In this document: positions 1 to 6,909 of the stretch, piece by piece
Numbering within the stretch: position 1 is the first letter of the stretch
Layout: the number at the start of each line of letters is the position of its first letter
Assembly: GCA_002410755.1 (NCBI GenBank)
Contig: DHOL01000055.1
Span: forward strand, 1 to 33,439
Length of the DNA: 33,439 nt
Origin: Ruminococcaceae bacterium UBA5391
Lineage (GTDB): Bacteria; Bacillota; Clostridia; Oscillospirales; Acutalibacteraceae
Reading direction: 5' to 3'
Made by a program: the position numbers and the translations under genes
Notes under the pieces: model-generated
Databases searched by the model: none
Told to the model about the DNA's origin: nothing
Seen by the model: only the letters and a program-made list of their open reading frames with translations

Positions 1-225
1 GCTTTTCAGCTTTTCGTACTTTTCCATCTTATCTTTCAGGGAACTTGAGCGCTGTAGGATTTTCTGTGATTTTTCCATATTGTCCCAAAAATCCGGGGCT
101 GTCGCCTTCTGGTCCAGTTCCTGAATTTCTTTCCGCATTGCGGAAAGGTTCAGCGCATCTGCAAGATCATCCAGCTCCGGCTTCATCCCCTCAAGCGACT
201 GCTTCAGTTCCTCATATTGCAGCAT
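1..225 (-). CDS. prfB: Peptide chain release factor 2, N-terminal part (cut by window edge)
   Basis: Reading the minus strand from ATG at 225 gives 75 uninterrupted codons that run off the window. The product begins MLQYEELKQSLEGMKPELDD and contains the RF2 N-terminal hallmark ending in APDFWDN (about residues 43-49). RF2 recognises UGA and UAA stop codons and releases the finished peptide at the ribosome. The ATG at 225 is preferred over the in-frame ATG at 234 because the AAGGATGG ribosome site sits at proper distance only from 225. In many bacteria prfB carries an in-frame TGA near codon 26 that requires a programmed +1 shift. Here the corresponding stretch (residues 21-30) reads straight through, so that autoregulatory shift is absent. 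The catalytic GGQ region lies outside the window. Confidence 0.88.
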   Translation of the reverse strand, partial: MLQYEELKQSLEGMKPELDDLADALNLSAMRKEIQELDQKATAPDFWDNMEKSQKILQRSSSLKDKMEKYEKLKS

Positions 226-263
226 AAAATCCATCCTTCGGTTCAGTTTAATCTTATTGAAAT

Positions 264-292
264 ATTATATGATATTCCGCCGGTAAAGTCAA
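264..292 (-). promoter_or_regulatory. Sigma-A promoter of prfB
   Basis: On the minus strand TTGACT (287-292) and TATAAT (264-269) are separated by 17 bases. This is a near-consensus promoter about 40 bases upstream of the prfB start. It lies back to back with the promoter of the divergent gene at 355-383. Confidence 0.8.
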
Positions 293-354
293 AGCATCTT
301 TTGGGCATCATACAGAAAAAATATGAATGGAATGAAAACTTCGACGGTAAAACA

Positions 355-383
355 TTGCAGTTTTCCTGCATTTTCGCTACAAT
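355..383 (+). promoter_or_regulatory. Sigma-A promoter of the RING/zinc-ribbon gene
   Basis: TTGCAG (355-360) and TACAAT (378-383) are 17 bases apart. An AGGAGG ribosome site follows at 400-405 and ATG at 415, so the 5' leader is short, roughly 25 bases. Confidence 0.7.
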
Positions 384-414
384 GGAAGAAGAGATCAACA
401 GGAGGCTCCCAATC

Positions 415-1494
415 ATGAATTACATTGGATTAAAATGTCCTGTCTGCGGCAAGGCCTTTACTGCGGAGGATGACATTGTTGTCTGCCCGGAATGCGGTGC
501 CCCTTATCACCGCAGTTGCTACGTGCGCGAAGGAAAATGTATTTACACCGATCGCCATGGCAACTTTACCTGGAAGGCTCCGCAGCCAAAGCCTTCCGAT
601 GAAGAGAGTAAAGACATAAAGCGCTGCCCACGCTGCGGTGCCCCGAATTCAAAGGACGCCCTCTTCTGTGCCCACTGCGGTCTGCCTTTCTCAGAAAATG
701 CCCAGCAGCAGAATACATCCTTTCCGGGCCAAGGCTCTGAGCCAGGTCAGGCTGCCTGGCGCCGGCCCAGTGGTCCCAATATTCCCCCGCAGGGCGGAAA
801 TATGCCGCCAAATTATGGTTATCCTGGCCAGCAGGGGCCATTCCACTTTCCGATGGATCCACTGGGTGGTGTGGATCCGAACGAACCTATCGGTGGGATT
901 CCTGCCGGAGATGTGGCAAAATACGTTCAAGAAAATACGCAGTATTATATCCCGGCCTTTGCAAATCAGAGCCATTTTAGGAGGAACCGTTTTAATTTTT
1001 CGGCATTTTTCTTTCAGGGCATCTGGATGCTGTTCCGCAAGCTTTATAAAGTTGGGGCTTTCATTACAGCCCTCCAAGGGGCAATGTTGTTTGCCTATCT
1101 TTTCCTGATGAAGTATTTTATTATGCCCCTGTACGAAAATCTTTATAGTCTTGCCGGTATTACGCAGAATAATTACAGCTCAAGCATTACAGCAGAACAG
1201 AAAAGTGCCCTGCTAAAGGCAATTCAGGCTTTACCCGCCTGGCAGCAGTGGGTTGCTGCCCTTCCACCGCTTTTCTTTATTGCAAATATTGTTCTCATGA
1301 TTGTCTGTGGCTTGATTGGAAATAAAATTTATTTTAAGCACTGCCTTTCCGAAGTGCAGCGGATCCACAGTGAAAAATCTAGTCCCGCGGAGTTTGCCGT
1401 CCATCTTCAACGGGAAGGCGGCATCAATACTTCCCTTGCTGTTGGCCTGATATTCTGCCTGATAATGATTTACTTTTTTGCTTTATCATTCTAA
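415..1494 (+). CDS. RING-like/zinc-ribbon membrane protein with DUF2628-like C-terminus
   Basis: A 359-residue protein of unknown function. The N-terminus has two metal-binding units. The first is RING-like (C8, C11, C24, C27, H32, C35, C42) and matches the prokaryotic RING finger family. The second is a double-CxxC zinc ribbon (C71, C74, C85, C88). A Gly/Pro-rich, low-complexity linker (about 100-165) leads to a hydrophobic C-terminal half with likely membrane segments near 213-240, 282-302 and 340-358. The FNFSAFFFQGIWMLFRKLY stretch (about 193-211) resembles DUF2628-type membrane domains. The start is ATG 415 because it has a strong AGGAGG site and its own promoter; an upstream extension of the open frame lacks these. 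The zinc modules presumably face the cytoplasm. It is transcribed divergently from prfB and may continue into galU 43 bases downstream, since no terminator is visible between them. Confidence 0.82.
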   Translation: MNYIGLKCPVCGKAFTAEDDIVVCPECGAPYHRSCYVREGKCIYTDRHGNFTWKAPQPKPSDEESKDIKRCPRCGAPNSKDALFCAHCGLPFSENAQQQNTSFPGQGSEPGQAAWRRPSGPNIPPQGGNMPPNYGYPGQQGPFHFPMDPLGGVDPNEPIGGIPAGDVAKYVQENTQYYIPAFANQSHFRRNRFNFSAFFFQGIWMLFRKLYKVGAFITALQGAMLFAYLFLMKYFIMPLYENLYSLAGITQNNYSSSITAEQKSALLKAIQALPAWQQWVAALPPLFFIANIVLMIVCGLIGNKIYFKHCLSEVQRIHSEKSSPAEFAVHLQREGGINTSLAVGLIFCLIMIYFFALSF

Positions 1495-1537
1495 ATTAAA
1501 AAATTAAAGCTGATTCAGATAGGAGCTGTATTATAGA

Positions 1538-2413
1538 ATGAAAATTACAAAAGCGGTTATTCCGGCAGCAGGCCTTGGGACGCGTGTTCTTCCTGCGACA
1601 AAATCGATGCCGAAAGAAATGCTTCCCATTGTAGATAAACCTGCAATCCAGTATATTGTGGAGGAAGCAGTCCAGTCTGGCATTACAGACATCCTCATCA
1701 TCACAAACCGCGGCAAAGGGCTGATTGAGGACCACTTCGACCGGGTGCCAGAACTGGAAGCAAGGCTCCGCAGTGGTGGGCCTGAAAAGCAAAAAATCCT
1801 TAACGAGATCATTGGCATTGCCCATAAAGCCAATATTTATTTTGTCCGCCAGAAAGAAACGCGCGGCCTTGGACATGCAGTTGGATGTGCCCGGTCGTTC
1901 GTTGGGAATGAACCGTTTGCTGTCCTGTATGGTGACGACGTCATTATCAGTGACGATCCCGTCTGCGGCCAGCTCATGCGGGCATATAATGAGTACGGCC
2001 TTGGTGTTGTCGGAGTTAAGAAAGTGACACCGGAGGCAATTACCAAATACAGTTCCCTCAAAGTTGAGCCTCTGCATGATAATTACTTCCGCTGCACCGA
2101 TATGGTGGAAAAGCCTACTCCGGACAAGATTCTCTCGCTTTATTCCGTCTTGGGGCGCTGCATTCTCCCTCCTGGCATTTTTGACATTCTGGATCGCACC
2201 GCTCCGGGTGCAGGCGGTGAAATCCAGCTTACCGACGCCATGAAAACTCTTGCCCGCCGGAATGGAATGATTGCTGTTGATTTCGTTGGAAAGCGTTATG
2301 ATATGGGCAACAAGCTCGGCATCATGAAAGCACAGGTTGAAGTTGCCCTTCAGCATCCTGAAATTGGGAAGGAATTCCGCGCCTATCTAAAAAAGCTTTG
2401 TAAAACGTTGTAG
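1538..2413 (+). CDS. galU: UTP-glucose-1-phosphate uridylyltransferase
   Basis: A 291-residue cytoplasmic enzyme that makes UDP-glucose from UTP and glucose 1-phosphate, feeding glycolipid, exopolysaccharide and cell-envelope sugar synthesis. The N-terminal nucleotide-binding motif AAGLGTRVLPATKSMPKEML (residues 10-29) is diagnostic. The family motifs VDKPAIQYIVEEA, a GDDV active-site segment near residue 131 and GGEIQLTDAM are also present. The length is typical for bacterial GalU. An AGGAG site near 1520 precedes the ATG. No strong separate promoter is evident, so it may be read through from the gene upstream. It ends 24 bases before the rpsF promoter, and no terminator is seen between them. 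Confidence 0.95.
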   Translation: MKITKAVIPAAGLGTRVLPATKSMPKEMLPIVDKPAIQYIVEEAVQSGITDILIITNRGKGLIEDHFDRVPELEARLRSGGPEKQKILNEIIGIAHKANIYFVRQKETRGLGHAVGCARSFVGNEPFAVLYGDDVIISDDPVCGQLMRAYNEYGLGVVGVKKVTPEAITKYSSLKVEPLHDNYFRCTDMVEKPTPDKILSLYSVLGRCILPPGIFDILDRTAPGAGGEIQLTDAMKTLARRNGMIAVDFVGKRYDMGNKLGIMKAQVEVALQHPEIGKEFRAYLKKLCKTL

Positions 2414-2437
2414 CATCAAAAGCCGCAGAATCCCGTA

Positions 2438-2466
2438 TTGACGAAATGCACCGCGGCTGTTATAAT
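2438..2466 (+). promoter_or_regulatory. Sigma-A promoter of rpsF-ssb-rpsR
   Basis: TTGACG (2438-2443) and a perfect TATAAT (2461-2466) have a 17-base spacer. The leader to the rpsF ATG is about 75 bases. Confidence 0.85.
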
Positions 2467-2469
2467 AGA

Positions 2470-2548
2470 CAAGGTTAGCCCAAAGTGGCTGCCACCCTTG
2501 CTCCCGCCTGTTACGGGGGCCTTAAAGTCCAAAAGGAGGTGCAAAAAA
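2470..2548 (+). promoter_or_regulatory. Candidate S6:S18-type ribosomal protein leader
   Basis: The rpsF leader can fold into an outer stem (CAAGG 2470-2474 with CCTTG 2496-2500) holding an inner AGCC/GGCT hairpin (2477-2480/2487-2490). A second hairpin follows (CCCG 2503-2506 with CGGG 2514-2517, loop CCTGTTA). Downstream CCTT can pair with AAGG of the ribosome site (2533-2536). S6:S18 complexes are known to bind a CCG-containing hairpin in their own mRNA leaders in many bacteria, and the CCG next to the second stem fits that description. The folding was done by eye, so the assignment is tentative. Confidence 0.45.
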
Positions 2549-3001
2549 ATGCCGGAAACCAAGAAGTATTATGAAACCGTATTTATCCTTTCTACAAAGC
2601 TCGGCGACGATGGCATTGCCGCTGCAATCCAGAAGTTCAAGGATCTGATTAATGCAAACGGCACAATCGAAAATGTTGATGAGTGGGGTAAGCGCAGGCT
2701 TGCCTATCCAATCAACAAGGAAGAGGAAGGCTATTATACCCTAATCAGCTTTACAAGTTCTCCTGCTTTTACGGCTGAGCTGGATCGTGTCTACAATATC
2801 ACAGACGGTGTTCTCCGTTCCCTGATTGTAAGCGCACAGAAGCCGGAAAAGCCTAAAAAAGTTGAAGCTCCAAAGCCTGAAGTAAAACCGGAAACAAAAC
2901 CTGAAGCAAAACCGGAAACAAAGCCTGAGCAGAAGGCTGAGACTAAGACTGAGGAAAAACCGGAAGCAAAACCGGAAACGGAACCACAAAAGGAAGCGTG
3001 A
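2549..3001 (+). CDS. rpsF: 30S ribosomal protein S6 with long KPE-rich tail
   Basis: The first ~97 residues are a standard S6 fold. It begins with YYETVFILSTKL, includes the conserved WGKRRLAYPINKEEEGYYTL segment in two parts, and ends near VLRSLIV. S6 pairs with S18 on the 30S platform. Residues 98-150 form a low-complexity tail of Lys-Pro-Glu units that roughly adds half again to the usual ~95-100 residues. The start is ATG 2549, preceded by AAAAGGAGGTG. A longer upstream frame would read through the promoter and leader. The stop at 3001 is 6 bases before ssb, giving the classic rpsF-ssb-rpsR operon. The tail is probably disordered, and its role is not known from the sequence. Confidence 0.95.
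   Translation: MPETKKYYETVFILSTKLGDDGIAAAIQKFKDLINANGTIENVDEWGKRRLAYPINKEEEGYYTLISFTSSPAFTAELDRVYNITDGVLRSLIVSAQKPEKPKKVEAPKPEVKPETKPEAKPETKPEQKAETKTEEKPEAKPETEPQKEA
2873..2986 (+). repeat. Imperfect 12-base tandem repeats encoding KPE(T/A) units
   Basis: The 3' part of rpsF consists of repeating AAACCGGAAACA / AAACCTGAAGCA-like 12-base units, giving Lys-Pro-Glu-Thr/Ala in protein. Copies are degenerate and stay in frame, which suggests slippage-driven expansion kept within the coding frame. Confidence 0.75.
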
Positions 3002-3007
3002 CGTGAG

Positions 3008-3487
3008 ATGCTGAATGTTGCCGTTCTGATGGGCCGCCTTACAGCAGACCCTGAACTGCGTCAGACTCCAAACGGTATTTCCGTGACGAGTTTCACTCTC
3101 GCGTGTGACCGCTCCTATGCAAAAGCCGGGACGGAACGCCAGACCGATTTTATTGATATCGTCGCCTGGCGCAGCACGGCAGAATTCATCTGCAAGTATT
3201 TCCGCAAAGGCCAGTTGATGGCTGTGCAGGGCTCCATTCAAACCCGCACCTACACCGATCGGGAAGGAAATAAGCGTAAGGCTTTTGAAATTGTTGCCGA
3301 TAATGCTCATTTTGCCGAGCCGAAACGCAGTAGTTCCAGCAGTGAAAGTTCTGCTTCCCCTGCAAAAACTGAGAGCAAAAGCATTCAGCCGGAGCAGAAA
3401 GCGGAACAGCAGCCAGCTCCCGCCTACACAAGCGGTGATACGAAAGATTTTCAGGAAATTCCATCCGACGATGATCTGCCGTTTTAA
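3008..3487 (+). CDS. ssb: Single-stranded DNA-binding protein
   Basis: A 159-residue SSB that coats single-stranded DNA during replication, repair and recombination. The OB-fold occupies about residues 1-105 (MLNVAVLMGRLTADPELRQT, then FTLACDR, VAWRSTAEFICKYFRKGQ and VQGSIQTRTYTDREGNKR). A Ser/Gln/Ala-rich disordered linker follows, then the acidic tip DDDLPF, the conserved peptide that recruits partner repair and replication proteins. The ATG at 3008 lies 6 bases after the rpsF stop, and its ribosome site (AAGGAAG) lies inside the end of rpsF. This suggests translational coupling. Placement between rpsF and rpsR is the normal Firmicute arrangement. Confidence 0.96.
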   Translation: MLNVAVLMGRLTADPELRQTPNGISVTSFTLACDRSYAKAGTERQTDFIDIVAWRSTAEFICKYFRKGQLMAVQGSIQTRTYTDREGNKRKAFEIVADNAHFAEPKRSSSSSESSASPAKTESKSIQPEQKAEQQPAPAYTSGDTKDFQEIPSDDDLPF

Positions 3488-3523
3488 TTTTTCGACCGAC
3501 AGGTAGAAAGGAGAATATGTTTC

Positions 3524-3793
3524 ATGGCTGAATATAATAGAGGAAACCGCTCTGAGCGTCCTGAGCACAGAGGTGGTGGACGCAAGGGCCACAAAAAAGT
3601 TTGCAGCTTCTGCGTTGATAAAGTTGATACCATTGACTATAAGGATGTTGCAAAGTTACGCCGTTTCATTTCTGAACGGGCAAAGATTCTGCCCCGCCGT
3701 GTAACTGGTACTTGCGCACATCATCAGCGCGAACTTACTATCGCCATTAAGCGTGCCCGTCATCTGGCGCTTCTTCCTTTCAGCAGTGACTGA
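3524..3793 (+). CDS. rpsR: 30S ribosomal protein S18 (zinc-binding form)
   Basis: An 89-residue S18, last gene of the rpsF-ssb-rpsR operon. The conserved core [19 protein letters not shown] is followed by [21 protein letters not shown]27 and C30 (CSFC) together with C64 and H67 form the four-ligand zinc-ribbon variant of S18, as opposed to the zinc-free form found in some bacteria under zinc scarcity. The N-terminus is Arg/Gly-rich. An AAAGGAG site lies about 10 bases before the ATG. A strong hairpin terminator follows 17 bases after the stop. Confidence 0.96.
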   Translation: MAEYNRGNRSERPEHRGGGRKGHKKVCSFCVDKVDTIDYKDVAKLRRFISERAKILPRRVTGTCAHHQRELTIAIKRARHLALLPFSSD

Positions 3794-3810
3794 TAAAACT
3801 TAAAAGTTTA

Positions 3811-3848
3811 AAAGCTCCGCTCTCTTTTTACAGAAGAGCGGAGCTTTT
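3811..3848. terminator. Bidirectional terminator between rpsR and the ABC operon
   Basis: There is a perfect 13-base-pair stem (3811-3823 with 3835-3847) around an 11-base loop, A-rich on one side and T-rich on the other. It can serve rpsR on the plus strand and the convergent ABC transporter operon on the minus strand. Confidence 0.85.
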
Positions 3849-3900
3849 CTCATATTTTAATTGATAAAACTTCTTCCGGCAACCAAAAGCATTAAAGATT

Positions 3901-4704
3901 TTAGTTCAGCAGCATACGGTCGTTCACGAGCTCTGAACCGCTGGCTGAGCCGAACTTCTCAAGCAAATCCTCCACGCTGAGGCGCTTCTTGTCCTCGCCT
4001 GAAATATCTAAGATAATTTTACCTTCGTTCATCATAATCAAGCGGTTGCCATAACGGATTGCATCACGCATATTGTGCGTAACCATAAGCGCTGTAAGAG
4101 ATTCCCGCGTAACAATTTCATCTGTGAGGCTTAAAATGTTCTGAGCCGTTTTAGGATCAAGCGCCGCAGTATGTTCATCCAGAAGAAGCAGCTTTGGCTG
4201 TTTTAAGGTAGCCATCAGCAAAGTCAGTGCCTGACGTTGGCCACCGGAAAGAAGGCCAACTTTCATGGTCATACAGGTTTCAAGTCCAAGCCCAAGAGTT
4301 TTCAGCTTTTCGTGGAAAATCCTTTTTTCCTGTTTCGTAATTCCCCAACGGAGGCTTCTTCTTTTTCCCCTACGGTATGCCATTGCAAGATTTTCCTGGA
4401 TTTCCATATCAGCGGCAGTTCCCATCATCGGATCCTGAAAAACGCGGCCCAGCAACTGCGCACGCTTATATTCCGGCTGTCTGGTTACATTGACGCCATC
4501 CAGAAGGATTGAGCTTCCGGCAACGTTATCACACGGGAAAACACCGGCAATGAGGTTCAGCATCGTTGATTTTCCCGCACCGTTGCCGCCGATTATTGTA
4601 GCAAAATCTCCCGGCGCAAGATGCAGGTTCAAGTTGCTGATTACCTTTTTTTCATTGACTGTCCCCTGATTAAAAGTTTTGTAAACATGTTGAATTGTCA
4701 GCAT
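3901..4704 (-). CDS. ABC transporter ATP-binding protein (COG1101 / TrpZ type)
   Basis: A 267-residue ATPase subunit of an importer. It has Walker A GGNGAGKST (39-47), a Q-loop (GRVFQDP), the signature LSGGQRQ, Walker B LLLLDE followed by HTAALDP, and the switch histidine in VTHN. The form of Walker A and the DEHTAALDP sequence match the COG1101 family that powers importers with COG2984 binding proteins and COG4120 permeases. It is the last gene of a three-gene operon, 15 bases after the permease stop, with a GGAGGAAG ribosome site. In some Firmicutes this importer type is predicted to carry tryptophan or tyrosine. The substrate here is not shown by the sequence. Confidence 0.92.
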   Translation of the reverse strand: MLTIQHVYKTFNQGTVNEKKVISNLNLHLAPGDFATIIGGNGAGKSTMLNLIAGVFPCDNVAGSSILLDGVNVTRQPEYKRAQLLGRVFQDPMMGTAADMEIQENLAMAYRRGKRRSLRWGITKQEKRIFHEKLKTLGLGLETCMTMKVGLLSGGQRQALTLLMATLKQPKLLLLDEHTAALDPKTAQNILSLTDEIVTRESLTALMVTHNMRDAIRYGNRLIMMNEGKIILDISGEDKKRLSVEDLLEKFGSASGSELVNDRMLLN

Positions 4705-4719
4705 TTTTGTTCTTCCTCC

Positions 4720-5640
4720 CTACTTTGACACTGGAGTTTTCTGCTCATCCAACACGGTTGCCTTACCCGGAATCCGCTTCATCAGCGTCGGGACAGCAAG
4801 TGCGATTGCAACGATAATTGCCGTGAGCAGTTTCAGGTCGCTGGCGGGCAGGCCAAAATACAATACTGCCGCAATGATAATACGGTAGATAACTGAGCCA
4901 ACCACCACAGAACACAGTTTGTAGGCAAAATTAAAGCGCGATCCAAATAGGACTTCACCAATAATCAGCGACGCAAGGCCAATTACGATTGTGCCAATGC
5001 CCATGCCTACATCAGCATAGCCCTGGCTTTCCGCAACAAGGCCGCCAGAGAATGCCACAAACGCATTGCTGAGAATCAGGCCAATCATCGTCATAGACTT
5101 TGTATTGACGCCAAAAGCACGCACCATGTATTCATTGTTTCCGGTAGCACGGATGGCACAGCCGATCTCGGTGCCGAAAAACCAATACATTACTACTACT
5201 GCAACTGCTGTGCAGATAAGGCCAATCAGCACATTTGCGACGGTTGCACTGCATCCGAGCGCAGACGTAACACGTGTAAAAACCGTTCCTACATTCAGGA
5301 GTGATACATTTGGGCCGCCTAAAATATGGATATTGACAGAATACAGCGCAATTTCCGTTAAAATTCCGGAAAGCAGCGCTGGAATCCCCAGTTCAGTATT
5401 CAGAAAACCGGTTGCCGCACCACATACAGCACCCACAAGGAGCGCAAGCAAAAGGGCAAGCAATGGATCAATCCCCCGTATAATGGCGACGGCCGCAATG
5501 GCACCGCCTGTAGCAAAACTTCCGTCTACCGTCATATCGGCAAAATTTAACAGGCGGAAAGTAAGATAAACGCCCAGCGTCATAATGCTCCAGAGAATTC
5601 CCTGAGCTATGGCCCCTGGTATGGAAAGCAAAAATGACAT
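4720..5640 (-). CDS. ABC transporter permease (COG4120 / TrpY type)
   Basis: A 306-residue hydrophobic protein with about eight membrane segments, resembling the branched-chain-amino-acid and sugar permease superfamily. The N-terminal GILWSIMTLGVYLTFRLLNF and ADMTVDGSFATGGA stretches are typical of this family. The substrate path and the contact to the ATPase lie in the internal loops. It sits between the binding-protein and ATPase genes in one operon, with a GGAGGAG ribosome site just before ATG at 5640. No unusual truncation is seen. Confidence 0.92.
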   Translation of the reverse strand: MSFLLSIPGAIAQGILWSIMTLGVYLTFRLLNFADMTVDGSFATGGAIAAVAIIRGIDPLLALLLALLVGAVCGAATGFLNTELGIPALLSGILTEIALYSVNIHILGGPNVSLLNVGTVFTRVTSALGCSATVANVLIGLICTAVAVVVMYWFFGTEIGCAIRATGNNEYMVRAFGVNTKSMTMIGLILSNAFVAFSGGLVAESQGYADVGMGIGTIVIGLASLIIGEVLFGSRFNFAYKLCSVVVGSVIYRIIIAAVLYFGLPASDLKLLTAIIVAIALAVPTLMKRIPGKATVLDEQKTPVSK

Positions 5641-5693
5641 GACTTTTCTCCTCCGAATCTAAAAGTGCTGTCGGCCGGAACGCAACCCTTTAT

Positions 5694-6710
5694 TTAACCG
5701 GCCGACGAAGCCGAAGAAGCCTTGCTGAGGAGCGACTGCGGGAGGGTAATGCCAAGCTGCTTGGCAACATCCTGATTGACTGCAACATCCATATCCTTCT
5801 GATACTCAATCGGCATATTCGCCGGCTTTGCCTCCCCTTTCAGAATCTTCACAGCCATTGCAGCGGTTTGCTGGCCAAGCTTATAGTAATTGATGCCATA
5901 TGTAGCAATGCCGCCTTTTTTGACCATTCCAGCTTCACCCGTAACAATCGGGATTTTGGCGCCGTTCAGTACCTGCGCCACTGTTGCCATGCCGGATGCA
6001 AGCATATTGTCCGTCGGGATATAAACAGCCTCCACCCTGCCGACAAGGGACTGTGCTACCTGCTGGATTTCATTCGTACTGGAAACAGTCTTCTCGAGAT
6101 ATTTAAGGCCCTGCGCACTGCATTCCTTCTTTGCAAGCTCAATTTGAAACTTTGAGTTTGCTTCGCTGGAATTGTAAAGCAGGCCGACCGTTTTAACCGA
6201 GGGAACAATCTGGCGAATCAAGTCAATCTGCTCCTTTACTGGCGTAAGGTCAGATGTTCCCGAAACATTCCCGCCCGGTTTTTCATTTGACTGAACAAGC
6301 TTTGCAGTAGCCGGGTCGGTAACAGCCGTCACAAGGATTGGAATCTGTTTTGTCGAATTGGCACAGACCTGAGCCGCCGTTGTTGCAATAGCAAGAATAA
6401 GGTCAGGCCTGTCCGCTACAAACTTATTTGCAATTGTTATACAGTTTGCCTGTTCGCCCTGTGCATTTTCAAAATCAATTTTAAGGTTTTTCCCCTGTTC
6501 ATATCCAGCTGCCTTTAACCCGGCTACAAAGCCTTGATAATCCGCGTCCAGCGCCTCATGCTCTACAAGCTGCACGACATCAATCCGTGCCATTTTTCCG
6601 CTGGCAGCAGTTCCGGACACTGCCCCCGAACTGCCGCCAGAACATGCTGAGCAGGAAAAAGCAGCCACTGCTGACAGGAACAGCGCTGCCATCCTTTTCA
6701 TTTTTCTCAT
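5694..6710 (-). CDS. ABC transporter substrate-binding lipoprotein (COG2984 / TrpX type)
   Basis: A 338-residue binding protein. The N-terminal signal (basic MRKMKR, then a hydrophobic run to about residue 19) ends in a lipoprotein-like SACSGG, with C23 the likely lipidated residue (C20 is an alternative). The mature part has the two-lobe COG2984 pattern: IDVVQLVEHEALDADYQGF, ILAIATTAAQVCAN, PILVTAVTDPATAKLV, and VGLLYNSSEANSKFQIE. It would deliver a small ligand, in related proteins aromatic amino acids, to the permease. AAAGGTGG precedes the ATG. It is first in the operon, with its own promoter at 6804-6832. The leader of roughly 90 bases is too short for the T-box often found in front of trpXYZ relatives. 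Confidence 0.9.
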   Translation of the reverse strand: MRKMKRMAALFLSAVAAFSCSACSGGSSGAVSGTAASGKMARIDVVQLVEHEALDADYQGFVAGLKAAGYEQGKNLKIDFENAQGEQANCITIANKFVADRPDLILAIATTAAQVCANSTKQIPILVTAVTDPATAKLVQSNEKPGGNVSGTSDLTPVKEQIDLIRQIVPSVKTVGLLYNSSEANSKFQIELAKKECSAQGLKYLEKTVSSTNEIQQVAQSLVGRVEAVYIPTDNMLASGMATVAQVLNGAKIPIVTGEAGMVKKGGIATYGINYYKLGQQTAAMAVKILKGEAKPANMPIEYQKDMDVAVNQDVAKQLGITLPQSLLSKASSASSAG

Positions 6711-6803
6711 GTTTCCACCTTTCTGACTGCCTTCTCCTACAGGTTACCGCAGCCTGTTGCTTTATTAGTTTAAAGCTTTTTCCTGTTGAATCAACTCTTT
6801 ATA

Positions 6804-6832
6804 AAGATACTCTGTTTTCCCGGATTTGTCAA
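6804..6832 (-). promoter_or_regulatory. Sigma-A promoter of the ABC importer operon
   Basis: On the minus strand a consensus TTGACA (6827-6832) is separated by 17 bases from TATCTT (6804-6809). It overlaps the T-rich end of the terminator of the preceding minus-strand gene. The leader contains two small inverted repeats but no riboswitch I can name. Confidence 0.75.
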
Positions 6833-6857
6833 TAAAAATCCGGGGCAAAGCCCCGGA
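6831..6857 (-). terminator. Terminator of the PASTA pseudokinase gene
   Basis: On the minus strand an 8-base-pair GC-rich perfect stem with a three-base loop (6839-6857) is followed by TTTTTATT. It lies about 50 bases after the pseudokinase stop and immediately before the ABC operon promoter. Confidence 0.88.
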
Positions 6858-6909
6858 GCAGGAACATCTGATTTGAGAATTTTTAAAATACAGTCCAACG
6901 TCCAAATAA

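Noticed and set aside
1496..2356. Minus-strand frame of 286 codons opposite galU
   Set aside because: It is antisense to galU, whose motifs are unambiguous; no start signals.
2873..2986. Possible CRISPR-like or intergenic tandem repeat
   Set aside because: The units are 12 bases, degenerate, without spacers and in frame within rpsF.
6711..6803. T-box or other riboswitch ahead of the ABC importer
   Set aside because: The leader is only about 90 bases and has no T-box sequence; the small hairpins match no class I know.
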